Shown: positions 45,294-57,977 of the stretch, one piece after another
Position numbering within the stretch: position 1 is the stretch's first letter
Layout: every line of letters begins with the position of its first letter
NCBI RefSeq assembly: GCF_001625215.2
Contig: NC_030383.2
Coordinates: 62,734,949-62,798,948, forward strand
DNA from: Daucus carota subsp. sativus
Lineage: Eukaryota; Streptophyta; Magnoliopsida; Apiales; Apiaceae
DNA length: 64,000 bases
Direction of reading: 5' to 3'
Translations under genes and position numbers: made by a program
The notes under the pieces: model-generated
The model's input: only the letters and a program-made list of their open reading frames with translations
The model's database searches: none
What the model was told of the DNA's origin: nothing

Positions 45294-48200
45294 CTAGCAT
45301 TCTACTCCGCATTGCTTAAGAATAGGACCAGTTTGCTTTGGCAAGAAAGGATCAATCCGGACCCAGACCAATGAGAAGATAGAAGCCAGAAGAACAGACC
45401 AAAGGACTACGATTGTGGGAGTTCTGTTTTGTCTTCCCATCAATCCCTTCAAGAACGGATAGAGATGGAGAATGACCCAAAATGAGAAGAAAAGCTTTCC
45501 GAATAGGGGACCCCATGAGCCATAACCATTGTTGATAGCATCCGAAACTCCAGCCACAACTCCAACCATGTTCAAGATTATTAGCGTTGTAGGTGGGATG
45601 AGAAGAGTTGTCCATTTGAAAAGGTAGAGCTCTCCAAACTCAACGTCATCAGCTGCCTTGGCTGTCACTGTGAAATTTGTATCAACACCACCGAGGACTT
45701 TGAGGAACCCCTGGAACACTGCAAAAAGATGAGCTGATACTCCACCAATTACCCAAAATTGCTCATTGCGCCACCAGTCCTGGATGCTAACGCCGCTCCA
45801 TCTGAGCTCCAGGACACCTGTGGTAATGATAGACAAGAAAAGAGCAAGAAACCATATGCTAGCAAAATTGTTCAGCTGCATATGGTCAAGTTCTAGTATC
45901 AGTGCATACTCAATATCCAAGAAATCCTGAAAAATTATGTAAAAAATGGAAAGAAAACTTATACTCGAGCATCAGCAGGGGCGGATCTAGGAAAAGGCGC
46001 GGGGGACACGTGTCTCCCCTAAAAAAAATTTTAACATTTTTTCACCATTCTAAATTTTGCAAAATTTAAAAGTGCCCCAAAAAATTTAAAAGTATATAGG
46101 TGTTTTCCGAAATTTTGCTCCGTGCCCACCTAACATTTGTGTGCTAGATCCGCCCCTGAGCATCAGCCAAGTACTTACAGTTGGGATTATGAATTTTCCA
46201 GTAAGAAGGCACACAGCTGGAAGTGCACAGTAGGCAAGCAGAGGAATGGAAGTGAAAGGGTAAACAATTGTGTTAATGTAAGCAAGCCTCTCTAGCCCTT
46301 TCAGCTTCCCTCCATAGCCATACCAAAGCGGGCAGTGACGACTCATGAAGATTTCAACAGAACCAAGAGCCCATCTCAGTACTTGGTGCAAACGATCTGA
46401 CAGATTGATTGGAGCTGACCCTTTGAATGCAGGTCTTTTTGGCATGCAGTAGACTGATTTCCACCCTCTACAATGCATCTTGAAGCCTGTCAGAATGTCT
46501 TCTGTGACCGAACCGTATATCCATCCAATCTATAAGGAAAACAAGCACATCAGATACTTGTAATCATAGTAGCTAATACTTGAAATGCATTTTTATTAGT
46601 ACTAATGTTCCTTTAATTCTTTGGATTTAATATACACTTAGGCCTAACAACGTAAATTGCACGAATGATTTAATACTGGCTACTGACCTCTTTTCCCCAT
46701 TCAGTTTTCTCTTCATAGCCAATGCTAATCACATGAATTGCTTCTTTGATAAGTGAAGCACTATTAGTCCCTTCAGGAAGTCCCCCATTTTCCATGAGTG
46801 TGGAAGTAATGAAAACTGGGGACTGCCCAAACCGTTTCTCGAAATTTTTCTGAGACATAAGGGATGATTTCTCCAACTCATCATAGCCTTCAAGACCTTC
46901 TTCTATACCTTCAAGATCAAAGATAGGTCCAGCTGATTTTCTGCTGTAGTTCTTTCCCATCTTCTTCTTCTTGCTATACAACCCACTGAGACCAAGCAAA
47001 GCTTTAAGTCCCTTCTTCTTCGACTTCTTTGATTTCTTCTTCCTTGAACCACCGCAACAACAACAGCACCATGAAGGCCAGCAATCACATGTCATCTTCT
47101 GTCGCTTCTCAGACACTGGTGGATCATATCCATACAATGCCTGTCTGTTAAACACACAACCGGTTCCAACATAAACCGGCCCTTGGATCCCGTCTAGGCC
47201 TCTCATGTTAATCTGTGACCAAACCAACATTTGAGAATTATGCAATTCATGCAAAAAAATGAGTATTACAGAGTTATAATAGTAAAACTTACATCAAAGA
47301 ACACAACATTTCGATTGGCATATCTGTCGTGGCGATCAATACCATCAAACCTCTGCGGAAACTGGACATAGCACAGCTTCTTGCCAAGTTGGGGATCCAT
47401 CAAAAAACACATAGCTTCCCTCACTGCCTTACTATTGTTAACATAATGGTCACAATCCAAGTTCAGTATGAAAGGTGCATTGGTGAGTACGGCAGAAACT
47501 CGAACCTAATTGATAAATTAAATCACCATTTAGATTTTAACTTTAAGCAATCCAACAATTAAGCATTAACATAACCATCTGAGAGTTATTTACCATTGCA
47601 TTCATAGCTCCAGCTTTTTTGTGGTGCTGATAGCCAGGTCTTTTCTCACGTGAAACGTAAACGAGTCTTGGTAACTCCTTGCCATCAACATCCAGTGCTC
47701 CTTCACTTCCAAGATAAACCTGTAAACATTTAAAAGTATATAAGGATTACACAGATGTTAAATGAATACAGATTACAAGAACCCTGAATTTAGGAAGCAT
47801 TTCAAACCTGGATCATGCCAGGATGATCTCGACTGTTGTTCCCAGGCCACGGGGTTCCATCTTGCATCACCCACCCATCTTCTGGTTTCTTCTGTGCTGC
47901 AGCCACCAATGCATTAATCCTTACTTTGAATTCTTCGTACTCTCTCTGCAGTCATTAACAGAGAAGTTCTCACACGCGTAAATACAACAGAGGTATTCGA
48001 GTACACAACTTCAGAAAGTTTTTGATCTGCTTACCTTCATGGCCCTTCGATCCTTGACAAAAGTAGGCTGCACTTTATCCTTCAAGTAATCAATCTTTTC
48101 TGAAAAATAGTACTCGGGAGCCCTCGGCTCAATGCTGTACTTCTTGCAAAATGGCACCCACCTCCTTGCAAATTCAGCTGTCTCTGATAGAGCATCAAAA

Positions 48201-49689
48201 AGCAACATTGAGGCACCATCATCCGATATATAACAACACACCTTATCAACTGGATAGTCAACTGATAAGATTGAAAGAATTGTGTTTGCTGTGATAATTG
48301 GCGGCTCCTTGAGAGGATCCACAGAACTCACAAAGAAATCAACAGGGGATAGACCATTAGGCTCTCCCTCGCGCTCAAACCTCAAGGACAAGCGATCAAG
48401 GTAAGTCTCACGGTTAATGGGGAACCATTTTGGAAACTGATCAAGAATCCATGAAAAACCAAACCAAATCTCACAAATTACAGAGATGATCCAAAGGGGG
48501 AAAGCATCATAAGCTGGTGTTAAGATGCGGAAGTGAAAGAAGAAGCCTAAAATGACGAGCCTGGAGACAATGACAATTCGATAGGGATTGATTAAGCTTG
48601 ATGCAATGGGGACCTTTCTCCAAAGAGGTTGTCTAGCTTCAGCCATGCTGGATGAGTATTCACATTGTTAAAGATTGAATGTACATAAGCAATGATAAAC
48701 ACTAATTAGAAACTTGAGAAAGAATCTTACAGATATTCATCTTCATTTTCTTGATCATTGCCACTTTCATCTCCTTTGTTAACCAAACCGCGTTTTTCTT
48801 GTCTTGTTTTCCATTTATCTACTCTTTCTTTCCATTCAGAATTAGTATAAGTCTCCTTTTCGGCTTCAAAATCTTTGCCAGTAACTATAAACAAACCCCA
48901 AGTCATCGACCACTTAATAACATTATTACCATAACTAGGAAGTAATTACAATGCAAGTGAAAGGAGCAAGCTTTTACCACTTCCAGCAATTGAAGAGAAG
49001 GCAGGGCCATTTGGATGCTGTTGCTGCTGCTGAAAATTATCCCCATTCTCCTGCAATATTCACAACCTGGTCATTTTCTGACTCATTAAGCGTCGGTTAT
49101 ATCTGCAGAAGGGCTAGCTGATAGACTAATTTACCGATGGAGTATTCAAGTGCTGGTGATCTGGTGCATTATCATAATTCTTCATCTGAAATTCGTCGTC
49201 AAAATCATCAGCATCAAAGTTTTCTTCATCATCTCCTGCAACTCTTGGAGAACCTGCAGAAAACAGACCCCAAAATTGGCATTTTCACATCTAAGACGTA
49301 ATAAAAAGACACAACAGACACTGATCAATGCAGAATTGCAGACCTTTGTGACGTTTATAGCGCGTGTTGCACTGAGGACAACACTGATGGCCTTCACTTC
49401 TTTCATACTCATAACAAGGCCTGCAAACTGGGAATCCACACTCAGCACAAGCCACAAACAAGTCCCCATTCTCCTTCAATCCAATCTCATCCCCGCAAAC
49501 TCTGCAAATCTTCTTAGTAGCCTCAGCAGCAGGAGGCCGATGCTGCATTAACAAGAAAAATATAAAGCAAACCAAAAAAAGGCCAAGAAAAATGAGAATA
49601 CTAACTCAGTTTTACTGCTTTACCTCATCTGCGCCATGCAACACATGCATTTCATCGCGGCCATGAGAGCCCGTAAAAAGGCCTGCCAT
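45294..49689 (-). CDS. CESA4: Cellulose synthase catalytic subunit 4 (secondary wall)
   Basis: Twelve coding exons (minus): 49689-49624, 49542-49344, 49253-49135, 49050-48978, 48884-48731, 48647-48035, 47945-47808, 47719-47594, 47505-47293, 47212-46688, 46529-46179, 45875-45294; all phases agree, 1052 residues. N-terminal RING-like zinc finger (CRVCGDEIG ... CCPQC), then membrane helices, the catalytic DDG, DCD and TED motifs with QVLRW, plant-specific and class-specific regions, six C-terminal helices and the tail [11 protein letters not shown]. The Cys-rich [14 protein letters not shown] followed by a Lys-rich stretch and [20 protein letters not shown] identifies the CESA4/IRX5 class. It polymerises UDP-glucose into cellulose in rosettes with CESA7 and CESA8 in xylem and fibres. 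Intron 11 carries a small hAT MITE. Confidence 0.97.
45976..46158. mobile_element. CESA4: hAT-type MITE in CESA4 intron 11
   Basis: 183 bp with perfect 15-base inverted termini CAGGGGCGGATCTAG / CTAGATCCGCCCCTG and a perfect 8-base target duplication AGCATCAG (45968-45975, 46159-46166). Both are hAT hallmarks. It ends only about 20 bases from the intron 5' splice site (minus strand). Confidence 0.96.
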
Positions 49690-49807
49690 TGGCACGCGAA
49701 AACACAGAGATCAAGAAAAGAATGATAGAGGGAGTGATGTGCAGACTATGAGAGGAATCAATGAGTTATAAGGACTAACAAGGATGTTAAAACCTCAAGG
49801 TGGCCTT

Positions 49808-49814
49808 ACCAACT
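49808..49814 (-). promoter_or_regulatory. Possible secondary-wall MYB element (SMRE)
   Basis: ACCAACT fits the SMRE consensus ACC[AT]A[AC][TC] bound by MYB46/MYB83, about 120 bases before the CESA4 start. A 7-base match can occur by chance; context makes it plausible. Confidence 0.35.
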
Positions 49815-51011
49815 GATAGTTGGAGAGTCATGGGGTTTGATTGGAATAGAAGTAAACAAAGATTGGTGAAAAAGGACAGTTTGTTTGCTATGTCTAGAAG
49901 CCAAATACATGTCAAATAAATTTAAAGACCTTAACTTTCATCCAAAGCCATGACTGACACTTGCTTCTAGTTATCGATAGTTCAGAAATTACATATTTTA
50001 AGTCGCGGGTCGAACATAACAAAAACATTTTCAAAAAAAAGCTCATGTACCACAATTTTCACAAGTAATGCCGAAAATAACAGAATTAGGAAAAAATACT
50101 CGAAATATCAATTATTAATGCCAAAAATACCAGAAATAGGAGAAAATGCCCGAAATATCACTTATTAATCTTGTTGCCCATGTCTGATTTGATTTTACAT
50201 TGGAGCTGATCTTTACTCTAGTGGCATATTTAATCTTTAGAGTATTTGATTTTTTCCCTAAATTTTAAAGTATTTTATTTGTTGTGTGACTAATGGTATA
50301 AAACCTATAAGCCGGCTCCTAGATTTAGCACCAAACTTGCTTGCCTTCTACTCTTTTCTTGTAGCAATTACAAAATTTAAAAGAGTAGCTACATACATTT
50401 TGCCTTTTATGATGGAAATCAGAAACTTAAAGGCTTAAAATATACATGTGCCTAATATAATGATGTCCTAATACTATTGAAACAATATTTATGTTCTTAC
50501 CAAACTTACAGTTCCGCAAATCCAAATGCTAACATTGGACTTTTATGTTCGAAACATAATAGATACATCGAAATTGTAGTCAACAATGTAACTATCAACC
50601 AAAATCACTTCAAAGCTGGAGGAAAGAAGGGGCAAGTTTGGACTGCAGAAGGCATTTCTTATTCAACAAAGGAAGAAATTGCATAGAACCTATGAAGGCA
50701 TATACAGTCATGATCTCGCAAGCAGAAGAACTATAGGCAAAAGAATATGAAGGATTCCAGCTAAAGTCCATGTGTGTTCACCCTTTCTTATAGCTCAAAT
50801 TCCACGGAGAATGAGTATGAAAGTATGATCACCAAAACTTCAAAAATTAGCTTATAAGTTGAATTGAAGATGGCACAAGCCCCTGATCCAGAAACAACTA
50901 CTAAGACGAAGATATTAGTTCCAAACTTCCTTACTATCCTGTACTACCTGTACTACATGATGATGACGAAGGATACTACATGCATCTAAGAGGATGAGAA
51001 TGGCGTGGCTA
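49815..51011. other. Intergenic region between CESA4 and the PHR1-type gene
   Basis: CESA4 upstream region and PHR1-type 3' flank. At about 50040-50170 a partial R1-type repeat (CTCATGTACCACAATTTTCA, CAAGTAATGCC) is itself duplicated with a period near 57. The frame at 50477-50686 looks like chance. Confidence 0.5.
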
Positions 51012-54000
51012 TTAATTTACTTTCAAACGCTTTGCTGGTTGAGAGGTTGAATTGTCAGTGACAGTTGATGCAAGATCCTTCGAAATTTCAACTTCAGGTT
51101 CTGAATGGTTCTCTGTTAAGTGAGCAGAAATGTCTTCTGATGCTGGGGCGGCATTTTCTGGGACATCCACTGGTAGCTGATGCTGCAAAAGTAGGGACCC
51201 TTGTTCACTCTTGGCTGGGGATTCCTGAACTGCTTCAGGTTTGTCCATATCAGTCAACAAAACCTTTGCCATGTCAAGTCCAGATTTCTGTTGCTTCTCA
51301 AACATCATCTGAAGCTGTTTTCCTTGTTCTTCAATTCTCAGCTGTAAATTTCTCTGGATCTGAAAATATATAGAAGATTACATATATTTACAGTTCATCA
51401 CAAAATGCAATGCTCTGACTAGAAAAAGTAACATAACTGGTGCTAACTGATGTAGGAACAACAACAATACTTAATAAAAGAAACTCAACAAATCATAACT
51501 TTTTAAGATGAGAAACTGTATGAAGGATGTCTCAAGCATAGACTTTTGGGAGGTGTATGTTTCAAGGTTCATGTTCCATTAAAAAAAAAAAAGGTTCCGG
51601 TAATTGCTTCATTCCATTAACATACTTCCTCGGTCGGTAGCTACACATGATCAAGACTAAAACTAACAATTAGTACTAAAAAGGAAAACCTGTACCTCAA
51701 GCTGTTCGTGCAAGCGTTTTTGAACTTCCATTTGCAATCGCAGTGCCTCTGTGATTTCAATACCCCTGTCACGACAAATGCTGAAGTCTTGATCATTATT
51801 TATAAAAAACTGATCATTTGAGAAACTCTCTATAGGAAAATCTAAAATTAAAGCATTTATAGTATATCGTAGGTCAAGGAAACACCACTTCAAAAGTGTC
51901 TAGGGTTATAACTCAAACAAAATAAGTGGCAATCACATTGAAGCGAATTACATAGTTAATGGACTCACGTTTTTAAGTCCAGGGATGACAACTCTTCAAT
52001 TGGCATTAGTTTTCTCTCAGAAGATCCTGCAAAACAAGAATACACATCATTGTAGATGAATGCCTAAAATGCACTGCTTACGTGCTAAGTGCTTAACAGA
52101 TTGAATTCAAAACCACAAAGAAGAGAAAAACAAACTGCAAAGGGTGAAAACTAAACATCTAATATGAAAATCTTAGGTTTAAGAACATACTTGGATGAAA
52201 CTAATCACAACTTTTAAATAGAATAAAAAGCACTACAACTTGAGATTTCTATTTTTATCTTTTATATTTTGACTACCATATACTTGTATTTCAGATGAAC
52301 AAATACAGATGCGGAGTTACCAATGAAACCAAAGGTCAAAGGTCACAACATCATTAAGGTATAAGAGCTCACAAGAAAATCATATCATGAACATCAACAT
52401 TATTAGGGACACAAATAACATAAGAATTTAAAATAGATTTATCAAGGGAAAACCTAATTACTAGTTTAAGGGCATTCAACTTTGAGCAAGAGAACAATAG
52501 GGAAATGCGGGCTGATTCTTTTGAATGAGGTTAGGCAACCTCACAAGTGTTGATACAACTTAGAACAAGACTAAGAAAATAGAACTTTCATCTTTGCACT
52601 ATAATCTAATAGACGCGCGTGATTAATTATGCAATTTTGTTCAAGTAAGATATTGAGTTTATTATTTTGCTTTATGTGTCAACTGCATGGAGAAAGGTAC
52701 ATAAGTATAACATATAAACTGAAGCAAGAACAATAGCTGTTCGAATGTTGGAAGAGTTGTTACCTTCCACTGAATCTGGTTTGTATCGTGCAGTTCGATA
52801 TTTCTGACAATAAAAGAACATATATAATAAAATAATATAAAAGGAATAGGCAAAACCACTTATAATGGAACTATATATTACTAGAGGGACCAAAACACAC
52901 CTGCAAATGGCTCTTTACATGATAAATGGTCAGACCTTCAACTTTCATTTGCTTCAGAACACCCTTGGGAGTCGCTCCTGTGAGTTAAAATCATTTGATC
53001 ATTAAAACAGTGTCTCGTACTTTCCTAGCAAGTATAATACAGTAAGAGAAAATTTACTTTCGCTGCCACCAAGCTTGTTGACTGCCTCAACAAATGCTTC
53101 ATGTAGTTCTGGAGTCCACCGCATGCGTGCTTTGGATGAACTGCCTCCAGCTGAGGGTGATTTTGTTACACCAGTGCTAGTCTCTTCAGACGAAGCAGGA
53201 AGTTGCAAACTAACCTGCTGCTGCTGATGTACTTGAGGCTGCTGCACTGGGCAGTTCATAGGTGTAGTGGACATTTGATAGGGAATAATCTGCAACAGTA
53301 AAATACCATATATTTTTTATAATTATTCTAATAAAATAGAAGAGGCCTATGTACATCTAGGGAAAAAAGTGAAAAAATCTTTTTCTGTCGGAATAAACCT
53401 GTTGTTCTGGACCTGCAACAGAAGTATCATCCACAAGCAGGTCAACCCAGTTTGGAGGCAAAGCATTATCATCAGTAATTAATTGCTCCGCCCATTCTTG
53501 CCAGTCACTTGTCTTATTAAAGTCCTCAGAAGGCACAACACACACACCGTTCTTGTCATCAATCTGATTGTTTGCACCAGGAGAAGTTACAGGACAGTCA
53601 AGGTAGCTGGGTAATGAATCTGTACACCAGGAATCGTTGTTGTTTTCGGTGATACAGCGACTGGATGCTGTCGACTTGAAGATTCCAGAATCTGAGTGAT
53701 TATGTAAAGGCATAGTTGCTCCATGATTTGATGACTGAGATATAAAGGGAGTTTTGCTTGAATGATTTCCATGGGATGCAGATGTGGAGTATTGGAGATC
53801 AGAAGAGAACCCAGCAGATGAAGATATAATATGACCAACAACCCCGCTATTGGAAGGCAACAAAGGCCGAACATTTGAAGAATTTGACGCAAGTGTTCTT
53901 TCCATTGAAGCTTCTTGATAAACTGGCAATTGATGATTGGAAAGAACAGGTAACGATGAAGATAGACCTCCAGGTGCCCCATGATTACTAAGTGGTCTAG

Positions 54001-54040
54001 CACTTGACGTTTGAAAGGATAGAGCATGTCGTGCCTCCAT
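51012..54040 (-). CDS. PHR1: PHR1-type MYB-CC transcription factor
   Basis: Seven coding exons (minus): 54040-53399, 53289-53058, 52977-52901, 52803-52764, 52026-51969, 51765-51696, 51359-51012; 488 residues. The start MEARHALSF matches the MEAR start of PHR1. The N-terminal half contains [11 protein letters not shown] and [13 protein letters not shown], both conserved in PHR1. The single MYB repeat starts [18 protein letters not shown] and ends [13 protein letters not shown]; the coiled coil [17 protein letters not shown] / [18 protein letters not shown] follows, then a variable tail ending AKRLKVN (likely nuclear signal). PHR1 binds P1BS (GNATATNC) and drives the phosphate-starvation response, held back by SPX proteins when phosphate is plentiful. 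It could be PHL1 rather than PHR1; N-terminal motifs favour PHR1. Confidence 0.95.
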
Positions 54041-54796
54041 TACTGCCCGCTCAAAAGAATATTTATAATGACTAATATCAGCTATGAGCCTGCACTTGGT
54101 ATCTGTGCCAAAATTATTAACTTTGATTATTTAAGAAATGTCTGAAACAGGGGGGGAAAAAAAGAATTGCATAATTGTAATCCAACCATGCTTCCTACAA
54201 GTTGCCGCTATTCTGTAACACAGAACATCATTCTTAAGAATATCAAACACTCAAATATTAGTCTTGCCCTATCACTAAAGCTAACCAGGAACTCCATTAA
54301 TTTCAGATATCTATGGTTGACAGAAGAAACCTGTTTCACTTTCGAACCGACAACCTCAACAAAAAAATCTACCTAACTGCTAATTTCTGTTCCCCGAGAA
54401 GTACATGATCATAAATAAATGTAGTTATCAACAGCATCTCTAAGACGATCATTAATAGCTTCACAAAACTGTTCAAGTATCAGGTATTGCTCAACTAAGA
54501 CCGGACTCTATCTTACCAAACTAAATAAAATCCGACACTGACCTTTTATCTAGACTTCCTTGTTGGCCAAATCCATCAATTCACAGTTAAACTCAATAAC
54601 ACAAAAACAACCAAACAAAGCCCCTTCAGTTCTAACCTAAAATAGTGAAAAACAACTTATGCTTTGCTTCTTTCTAATTCACCTTAAACAACAAAACTAT
54701 ATCCAGTACATGCTAAACAATCATCTTGTATAAATCATAACACAAGTCACGCCTGATACAAGAATTTCAAGTGTTCACACATACACAAACAGACAC

Positions 54797-54856
54797 AGAG
54801 CGGGGCAGAGGGAGAGAGAGAGGGGGAGAGAGGGAGGGGGGAGAGAGGGAGAGGGA

Positions 54857-54915
<59 letters not shown>

Positions 54916-54990
54916 GGAGAGAGAGGGAGAGAGAGAGAGAGGTGAGAGGGAGGGGGAGAGAGAGATAGGTGAGAGGGAAGGGGAGGAGAG
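54797..54990. repeat. (GA)n microsatellite, CT-rich on the PHR1 sense strand
   Basis: Nearly 200 bases of GA and GGGA repeats with few interruptions; the longest pure GA run is about 54860-54902. Frames through it are low-complexity artefacts. Confidence 0.97.
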
Positions 54991-55643
54991 ATTGCAGGAA
55001 AACAAGCAAAAATCCAAAATCAATCAAAACAAAAACCTGGGTTATCCAAGATTCTTACCAAACTCAAAGAAAGCTCAAATCTTCACCCCTGAATCGCTCC
55101 ATCAAACCCACAAAGAATCAACAAAAATTAGGGCTAATACAGTCAACAAACACAAACAAGTGATAACACAGACACTCAATTATACATACATGGGCCTGTA
55201 TGTATCTTCAAAAGGGCGAGTCGGGTATCACTGATTTTACTCGCCGGTGCTCGTGTGCAAGAGAATTGAACGGTGGCTAGTGCGTTCTTCGTTTTGGATT
55301 CTATAAAATGTTAAAAAAGTGAAAAACAGCCCACTCGCATTTAGGGCGCGTGGGTAACACGTGCTAGAATAATACAAGAGGCCAAGAGGGTAGTGATTGA
55401 CAAGTGTGTGGGACCAAGTGATGAAGTTGTCTTATGGGAGTACCTTAGGGCTAAGTGAAGAATTATAATATTGATTATTTTTAATTTTATTAAATTTTTA
55501 ATTGACATGTGGGTCTCTTGTTTTTTTTTTTTGGCTAATTAAGCCTATATAATGTTTTGATTTGAGTGTGAAATGGGTAGCTTTAATTTGTGTTTGTATC
55601 ATTTGTCTCGAACACGTATTTAGTAAGATGTGTGAATAAAAAG

Positions 55644-56072
55644 CAGTGTCGCCGCCTAAGCGGAATCGGCCTTAAAGCGCTTCGATTTTTACAAAAAGAG
55701 AAATTAAGCGTTTTTTAAAATTAAGCGGACAATTAAGCGGAGTAAGCGGTCGTTAAGCGAATTAAGCGGTAATTAAGCGGTCAAATGGTGTTGACTTGCT
55801 AATTTTTTTAAAAAAATTAATTTTGAAAAATTAATTTTATAATAATATAACTATAATTATATTATAAAATTAAAAAAATATATTTTATTGAAAATGCATA
55901 TTCTTCGCACAACATAATATTATTTTTAAATATATTAATATTATAATTAAATATTTCAATTATATTTAATTAATCCGCTTATTGACCTGCTTAAAATTCC
56001 GCTTAAGCGTCTGCTTTACTAAAGCGCCGGAAGGTCCTACTACCGCTTAGAACCGATTTGCGCTTTCCACTG
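55644..56072. mobile_element. hAT-type MITE with perfect 8-bp target duplication
   Basis: Starts CAGTGTCGCCGCCTAAGCGG and ends CCGATTTGCGCTTTCCACTG; ATAAAAAG is duplicated (55636-55643, 56073-56080). Many AAGCGG/CCGCTT motifs occur near both ends, as expected of subterminal transposase-binding repeats. Confidence 0.92.
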
Positions 56073-56883
56073 ATAAAAAGTTTGATGACGTAAATTCACT
56101 CTATTATCGTGCATATTAGTTTGACTTTTTGTATATTATTTAAGATGTATAAAAACATAATTTTACTTGATTTTTTTATAATTGATAATGTTTTTATTCA
56201 TAAAGGTAAATTTAAAAATATTTTTCAGCAATACAGATATAATAAGATTTATAATGAAACAGAGATAACTATTTAGAAAGATGGTGATTATAAAAGTCAA
56301 ACAATATTTATTTATAAATTATATTATAGATTTTAATTGGAAAGCAGTAGAAATGATAATTTTGTTTAAAAAGAAAAGATAACTTTGTATATTTATATAT
56401 CACAAAGTAATAAATTATTTAAAAAAATTCAAATATTTAGATTAAAATTTTTTGGCGTAAACTATGAAATGATAAGATCTGAAAAAGAATTTCAGACCGA
56501 GCTTAAGTAATTCAGGCCGTGTTTAAATATTTCATTTTCTCTTTCTGCGTGAAAATAATATTGTATAATAATTTCTTCCACTATCTCATGTCACTGTATC
56601 ATAAATTAGGAGCATAGTCCTTTAAATAATCGAATTCAACATAAATTATGCGAGAGTACTTATAAAATTAATAAAGACGTGAACTAAATAAAAAAATAAT
56701 AAAGTCGTGAACTAAATAAGTACCACTAAGTATTGCACATGCATATTCAATTTATCGTTGTGAATGGGCCTGGATCGAGAATTTAAACTACCGGGCCAAA
56801 AAACATTACATCCATTGTCCATGTATGTTTCATGTTCAATGTATGTATGTTTAGTGTTCGATAAAATGACCTACTAAGCTTGT

Positions 56884-57420
56884 TACTCCCTCAGTTCTCA
56901 GGATTTCCTAAATTGTATATATCAGGGTTTCTCTAAACTGTATATATCAAAAGACCGTTCTCAGTCCACCTGAATTATATATATTGAGAGACCGACCCGG
57001 GACAGTCCTTTGAATTGTATACATTGGGAGACGTAAACGTCTAAATTATATACGTCATGGGATGGAGACGCTCTGAATTTATTTCGATCCTCTTGAATTG
57101 TATAGGGTTAATTATCAAACTCATCATTGAAGTCGACAAATGGTATCAACTTCATCACTGATCTCCATGAGGTCTCAAGTGGCTTATTAAACGAGTTTAG
57201 TGAACCACTTGAGACCCCGTGAAGATCAGTGATAAAGTTGATACCACAGTGATAAGTTTAATAATTAAATTAAACCCGAATTGTATATATTAAAAAACGG
57301 GTACATGACATGCAGTTTAATGCTTCAAATTAAATTATTTCTTTTCTGAATAAAATTTAAATAAAGTACATGCCGAGCAATGAAAAAAATAATATAAAAA
57401 TGAATGGGATGGAAGGAGTA
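56884..57420. mobile_element. Stowaway-like element with a nested foldback
   Basis: Left end ACTCCCTCAGTTCTCAGGAT, right end ATGGGATGGAAGGAGTAT, roughly inverted. The inside repeats AATTGTATATAT and CCTAAATTG words. The distal part encloses the foldback at 57105-57277. Confidence 0.55.
57105..57277. repeat. Foldback (hairpin) element of about 170 bp
   Basis: The left arm GGGTTAATTATCAAACTCAT ... GGTCTCAAGTGG is mirrored by the right arm CCACTTGAGACC ... TTAATAATTAAATTAAACCC with a short loop (TTATTAAACGAGTTTAGTGA). It is almost entirely palindromic, so RNA from it would form a long hairpin. Confidence 0.85.
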
Positions 57421-57977
57421 TCAAACATCAATCGTCTAGCCAATCAAAAGTTGATGAATTCTGAGAACGAACCATTGCACCAGGTATATCAACTCTAGAT
57501 CAAACCACATATTTATAAAATGGAAAACCTGCATTTGCAACTTGCAAGGCCTCAAATTTTAAACTTCAAAAGATTTTTTCCATACTTCAACAAACATAGA
57601 GTTGTTTACAGCCACAGTTTTCAAAAGTTTGTGAACAAACTGAGCAATGTATCTAAGTACGCGACAATGCTTAGTCTAACAAGACTAGAACATAACATGT
57701 CATGTAAGTACCAAATTACATTGGGCAGACGTCACCCAACTTTAACTAGCTTAAGAAAATGTGGGGAATTCATCCATGCCCGCATACACATCAGATACAT
57801 CTGTACACAAGAAAATGCATATTCAGCTGGCAACCCAAATATAATGAATTTAAAGGTTATCGTTACTGGACATAAACTTGTTATGTAAGCAATATGTCCT
57901 TGTTATGTTTTTCTAAGGTATGGTAGGTTGTTACCTTGTTATTCCGGCTTGAAAATTGCTTAGAAGACCACATCAGG

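Larger units (their letters stand above)
54041..57977. other. Upstream region of the PHR1-type gene and spacer to the SUVR gene
   Basis: Holds the leader or leader intron of the PHR1-type gene, a GA/CT microsatellite, a hAT MITE (55644-56072) and a Stowaway-like element (about 56884-57420) containing a foldback. 56100-56880 is AT-rich with nothing recognisable. The 122-residue frame at 57520-57888 has no family features and lies antisense to the probable 3' UTR of the SUVR gene. Confidence 0.55.

Noticed and set aside
54767-55027. Arg/Glu- or Ser/Leu-repeat proteins in several frames
   Set aside because: All come from the GA microsatellite; low-complexity frames on both strands are expected there.
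57520-57888. 122-residue hypothetical protein
   Set aside because: Lies against the 3' end of the SUVR gene on the opposite strand, with no splice sites or motifs; likely chance frame in a 3' UTR.
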